DNA of 8,255 nt, taken from NCBI GenBank assembly GCA_011523445.1, contig WTGT01000230.1:1-8255 (forward strand), written 5' to 3'. This document shows, one piece after another, positions 5,436 through 8,255 of the stretch. This DNA comes from Paracoccaceae bacterium. GTDB taxonomy: Bacteria > Pseudomonadota > Alphaproteobacteria > Rhodobacterales > Rhodobacteraceae. Both the position numbers and the translations under genes were made by a program. Below the pieces are notes generated by a model. That model did not search any database. It was not told the DNA's origin and saw nothing but the letters and a program-made list of their open reading frames with translations. Every line of letters begins with the position of its first letter. Positions within the stretch are counted from its first letter, which is position 1.

Positions 5436-7135
5436 GTAACCGCATACTCGAAGTATCAAACCTTGATTTGAGTTTCACTACTTATGGTCAGCGAACAAAG
5501 GTACTGCACAATCTGAACTTTCACTTGGATGCAGGGGAAAGAGTTTCCTTGATCGGTCAATCAGGTTCGGGAAAAACGGTTACCATGCGAACCATAATTG
5601 GAACCTTGCCAATGCCACCCGGGAAGGTCGAAAATGGCTCGATACGATATGAAGGTCGAGAGCTTTTGACACTTTCCAGAAAACAGCGCAATCGGCTCAA
5701 GGGTACCGGTATTTCAATTGTCCTCCAGGACCCGCTTTTATCATTTAATCCTGTCCTTACCATCCATCGGCAGATGGATGATATTGTACGCTATGCAGAT
5801 ACGCGAAATAATAAGTCCCGAAGCCGTTCTGCTCGTCGATCGCATATCATTGACACATTGAAAAAAGTACAATTGTCTGATGGGGAACACATCCTTGGCT
5901 CCTATCCCATGCAGCTTTCGGGAGGTATGCGCCAACGTGTTCTCATTGGCATGTCACTTCTCAACAATCCACGGCTTTTGATCGCCGATGAACCTGGGAC
6001 AGCCCTGGATGTTACAACCCAACAAGAAATTCTCAATTTGCTGAATACCCTGGTCTCTGAGGAGGGGCTCACACTCCTGCTTATCACGCATAATTTGGGT
6101 GTGGTTCGGGAAATGGCTGACCGTGTTTATGTCATGCAGAAAGGACGAATTGTCGAGCAGGGAACCAGAGATGAAATTTTTGCATCGCCCAAACATCCCT
6201 ACACGCTTGAACTAATGAATAGCGTCTTGCCTTTGTATGGTGACAAGGTAGTGGATGTGGCTGATACCCATCATGAAGAAAACGCCATTGAAATACGGGG
6301 GGTCAACAAGATATTCTCTCGAAAAATTGGCATTATTCGACGTAAAACTGAGGTTAATCATGCGGTAAGGGAAGTTTCCCTTGATATCAGCCAGGGAGAC
6401 ATATTTGGCATAGCAGGTGAAAGTGGATCAGGAAAAACGACACTGGCCAAGATTTTGCTTGGCCTTCACAAGCCGAATTCAGGAGAGGTGACCATTGACA
6501 ATCAGAATTTGGATGAGTTTCAGGGTTCCACCGAGTTCCGAAAAACCGTACAGATCGTATACCAGAATCCCGGTTCATCACTCAACCCACGACGTACGGT
6601 CGCTGATCAGTTGAAAGTTCCCTTGAAATTCACCGGGTTTTCACCCAAACATTACCATGCCCGAATCGAGGAATTGCTTGATATGGTCGAATTGCCACGC
6701 TCTTATGCGTCAATGTATCCACACGAATTGTCCGGAGGGCAAAAACAACGGGTAGCCATCGCAAGGGCTTTGTCATGCCATCCCAAGATACTGGTTCTTG
6801 ATGAGCCTACCTCGGCACTGGATGTCCTAATTCAAAATTCGGTCATAAACCTGCTGCACAGATTACGTGACGAATTTGACCTGACATATGTGTTTATTAG
6901 CCACGATCTCAGCCTTATGCGTAATTTCTGCAATCGTGTTGCGATCATGTTTCGTGGCGAAATATGTGAACAGGGTCGAACCAGGGAAATATTCGCAAAT
7001 CCCCAACACCCATATACCCGTGCACTACTTTCCTCAATCCCGGTAATTACTGCTGAGGAAGAGCGTTTGAAACCAGTGGTTTCAAAGGCGGAAAGGGATG
7101 CGGTGCTTACAACTACAACAGAGTTAACAGATTGA
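5432..7135 (+). CDS. Fused double ABC transporter ATPase (DppD-DppF type)
   Basis: This 567-residue cytoplasmic protein has two complete nucleotide-binding domains that power the two permeases upstream. Domain 1 has Walker A GQSGSGKT (42-49), Q-loop Gln99, signature LSGGM (162-166), Walker B LLIADE (182-187) and switch His220, with an HPYT motif at 255-258. Domain 2 has Walker A GESGSGKT (329-336), Q-loop Gln378, signature LSGGQ (433-437), Walker B ILVLDE (453-458), switch His491 and HPYT at 526-529. Both catalytic glutamates (187 and 458) are present, so both sites look competent. The HPYT motifs are those of peptide-transporter ATPases. Fusion of the D and F subunits is seen in relatives such as GsiA and YejF. 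Domain 1 has EPGTALD where EPTTALD or EPTSALD is usual. The start overlaps the preceding stop by ATGA (5432-5435). Confidence 0.96.
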   Translation: MSNRILEVSNLDLSFTTYGQRTKVLHNLNFHLDAGERVSLIGQSGSGKTVTMRTIIGTLPMPPGKVENGSIRYEGRELLTLSRKQRNRLKGTGISIVLQDPLLSFNPVLTIHRQMDDIVRYADTRNNKSRSRSARRSHIIDTLKKVQLSDGEHILGSYPMQLSGGMRQRVLIGMSLLNNPRLLIADEPGTALDVTTQQEILNLLNTLVSEEGLTLLLITHNLGVVREMADRVYVMQKGRIVEQGTRDEIFASPKHPYTLELMNSVLPLYGDKVVDVADTHHEENAIEIRGVNKIFSRKIGIIRRKTEVNHAVREVSLDISQGDIFGIAGESGSGKTTLAKILLGLHKPNSGEVTIDNQNLDEFQGSTEFRKTVQIVYQNPGSSLNPRRTVADQLKVPLKFTGFSPKHYHARIEELLDMVELPRSYASMYPHELSGGQKQRVAIARALSCHPKILVLDEPTSALDVLIQNSVINLLHRLRDEFDLTYVFISHDLSLMRNFCNRVAIMFRGEICEQGRTREIFANPQHPYTRALLSSIPVITAEEERLKPVVSKAERDAVLTTTTELTD

Positions 7136-7140
7136 AGGAG
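7135..7140 (+). promoter_or_regulatory. Strong ribosome binding site of the hydantoinase-family gene
   Basis: AAGGAG overlaps the last base of the ATPase stop codon and lies 5 bases before the ATG at 7146. It fixes that start and shows that the gene is set up for independent, efficient translation within the operon. Confidence 0.8.
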
Positions 7141-7145
7141 TCATT

Positions 7146-8153
7146 ATGTTTCGAATTGGCATTGATGTAGGCGGAACCAATACAGATGCTGTAATCATGG
7201 GGGACGGCAAGGTTTTGACCGGAGTCAAAACGGCAACTACTGAAGATATCATGTCTGGAATCATCGAAAGCCTCAGGATGGCGCTGGATAATACTGGTAT
7301 AGACGGGGATGAAATTTCTTCGGTCATGATTGGAACTACTCACTTTACCAATGCGGTAGTTGAACGAAGGCATCTGTCGAAAACGGCAGCTGTACGGCTT
7401 TGCTTGCCAGCAGCCCAATGTCTTCCGCCAATGGTGGATTGGCCTGATGATATCCGTGAAGCAGTGGGTAACAGTTATTGGATGGCCAAGGGAGGTAACG
7501 AATTCGATGGCCGGGAAATCTCCCAGATTGATGAGACGGAACTAAAGGATATTGCAAGGGAAATTGGTAGCAAGGGAATAGGTTCGGTGGCCCTTTGTTC
7601 TGTATTCAGTCCGGTAAATGATGCCATGGAGAAGCAAGCCATGGAAATCATGGCGACAGTACTTCCAGACGCTGATTTTACACTTTCCAGCGAGATTGGT
7701 CGCCTTGGTATTCTCGAACGTGAAAATGCTGCCATCATGAATGCTTCCTTGCGCCAATTGTCTTCGCAAGCAATTGGGGCATTTAGTGATGCGCTGGAAA
7801 AGGTCGGGTTGCGTTGTCCGTATTTCATTACCCAAAACGATGGTACCCTTATGGGGACGGAGTTTGTACAGACCTATCCTGTACTGACCTTTGCGTCGGG
7901 ACCTACCAATTCGATGCGAGGAGCTTCCTATTTGACGGGTGAAATGGAAGCAATCGTCTGTGACGTGGGCGGTACCTCTACTGATGTTGGTGCCCTGATC
8001 AAGGGCTTCCCGCGCCCTGCGTCCACGACGGTTGAAGTAGGGGGAGTACGTACAAATTTCCGCATGCCAGATGTCTTTTCCATAGCCTTGGGTGGTGGAA
8101 CTGAAATCAAGCCGGGTAATCCCGTTCAGATTGGTCCGCAATCGGTGGGATAG
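7146..8153 (+). CDS. Hydantoinase/oxoprolinase family protein (HyuA-type), cut short by an in-frame TAG
   Basis: The frame gives 335 residues before TAG at 8151-8153. Residues 3-180 resemble the hydantoinase/oxoprolinase N-terminal domain, with the ATP-phosphate motif DVGGTNTD at 7-14 and GTTHFTNAVVERR at 63-75. The hydantoinase A domain follows, with LERENAAIMNASL (190-202), TQNDGTLM (229-236), FASGPTNSMRGA (249-260), a second DVGGTSTD (273-280) and IALGGGTE (313-320). Family members open cyclic amides such as hydantoins or 5-oxoproline using ATP, usually with a partner subunit. From memory this sub-type is about 500 or more residues, so the product would lose its C-terminal third. It lies 10 bases after the transporter ATPase, suggesting that it acts on the imported compound (inference). 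The truncated product is probably inactive unless the stop is read through or is a sequencing error. Confidence 0.85.
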   Translation: MFRIGIDVGGTNTDAVIMGDGKVLTGVKTATTEDIMSGIIESLRMALDNTGIDGDEISSVMIGTTHFTNAVVERRHLSKTAAVRLCLPAAQCLPPMVDWPDDIREAVGNSYWMAKGGNEFDGREISQIDETELKDIAREIGSKGIGSVALCSVFSPVNDAMEKQAMEIMATVLPDADFTLSSEIGRLGILERENAAIMNASLRQLSSQAIGAFSDALEKVGLRCPYFITQNDGTLMGTEFVQTYPVLTFASGPTNSMRGASYLTGEMEAIVCDVGGTSTDVGALIKGFPRPASTTVEVGGVRTNFRMPDVFSIALGGGTEIKPGNPVQIGPQSVG

Positions 8154-8255
8154 CGAATTTTTGAAAAAGGGTTGCTTCTCGAAGGCGATACCTTGCCAGC
8201 AACTGCTGTCGCAGTGAGACGTGGATTTGCTGCTATAGGTGAGGCCGGGCGGGCC
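8154..8255 (+). pseudogene. Continuation of the hydantoinase-family frame after the TAG, running off the window
   Basis: In the same frame as the preceding gene, 34 further codons are open to the window end. They read RIFEKGLLLEGDTLPATAVA and onward, matching what hydantoinase A proteins have after the GPQSVG motif (typically GYR, then a GGDTLTATD-like segment). The reading frame is unchanged, so the disruption is a single codon and not a frameshift. A TTG at 8172-8174 preceded by AAAAAGGG could restart translation, but this is weak. The true end lies beyond the window. Confidence 0.75.

Noticed and set aside
7542..8141. A 199-codon frame on the minus strand opposite the hydantoinase-family gene.
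   Set aside because: It is antisense to a conserved gene with clear motifs and looks like compositional shadow, with many Arg, Thr and Ser and no domain.
8140..8255. A frameshift as the cause of the early stop in the hydantoinase-family gene.
   Set aside because: Family-like sequence continues in exactly the same frame after the TAG, so only one codon is affected.

Overview
The window is an ordinary bacterial chromosomal segment with every supported gene on the + strand. It most likely comes from an alphaproteobacterium of moderate to low GC (judged by eye, not counted). The F0 genes of ATP synthase form their own cluster without F1 genes, in the order atpI-atpB-atpE-atpF'-atpF, with two different b-type stator subunits. 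A c subunit ending in a FAEAFGIFSFLVALLL-type helix and a b' subunit with the PQLEFSSFPNQI motif fit that group. The genus cannot be named from this window.

Layout. Positions 1-97 hold no gene and no promoter I would defend. Positions 98-3147 are one tight transcription unit: a DUF1232 membrane protein, AtpI, subunit a, subunit c, subunit b' and subunit b. Gaps are 3 to 52 bases, and b' and b overlap by 8 bases. These genes build the membrane proton channel and stator; the F1 genes must lie elsewhere. Positions 3148-3531 are non-coding and hold several inverted repeats, a candidate terminator and a weak candidate promoter, so this is probably the border between two operons.

Positions 3532-8255 are a second operon. 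It has two dipeptide/oligopeptide-type ABC permeases and a fused double ATPase, joined by ATGA stop/start overlaps, followed by a hydantoinase/oxoprolinase-family (HyuA-type) gene with its own strong ribosome binding site. Together they suggest import of small peptides or cyclic amide compounds followed by ATP-dependent ring opening. No substrate-binding protein is present in the window.

The most notable observation is that the hydantoinase reading frame is interrupted by an in-frame TAG at 8151-8153. The same frame then continues with family-like sequence to the window edge. This looks like a point nonsense mutation (or a sequencing error) where relatives, as I recall them, have tyrosine. 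I found no CRISPR array, RNA gene, mobile element or clearly new system.
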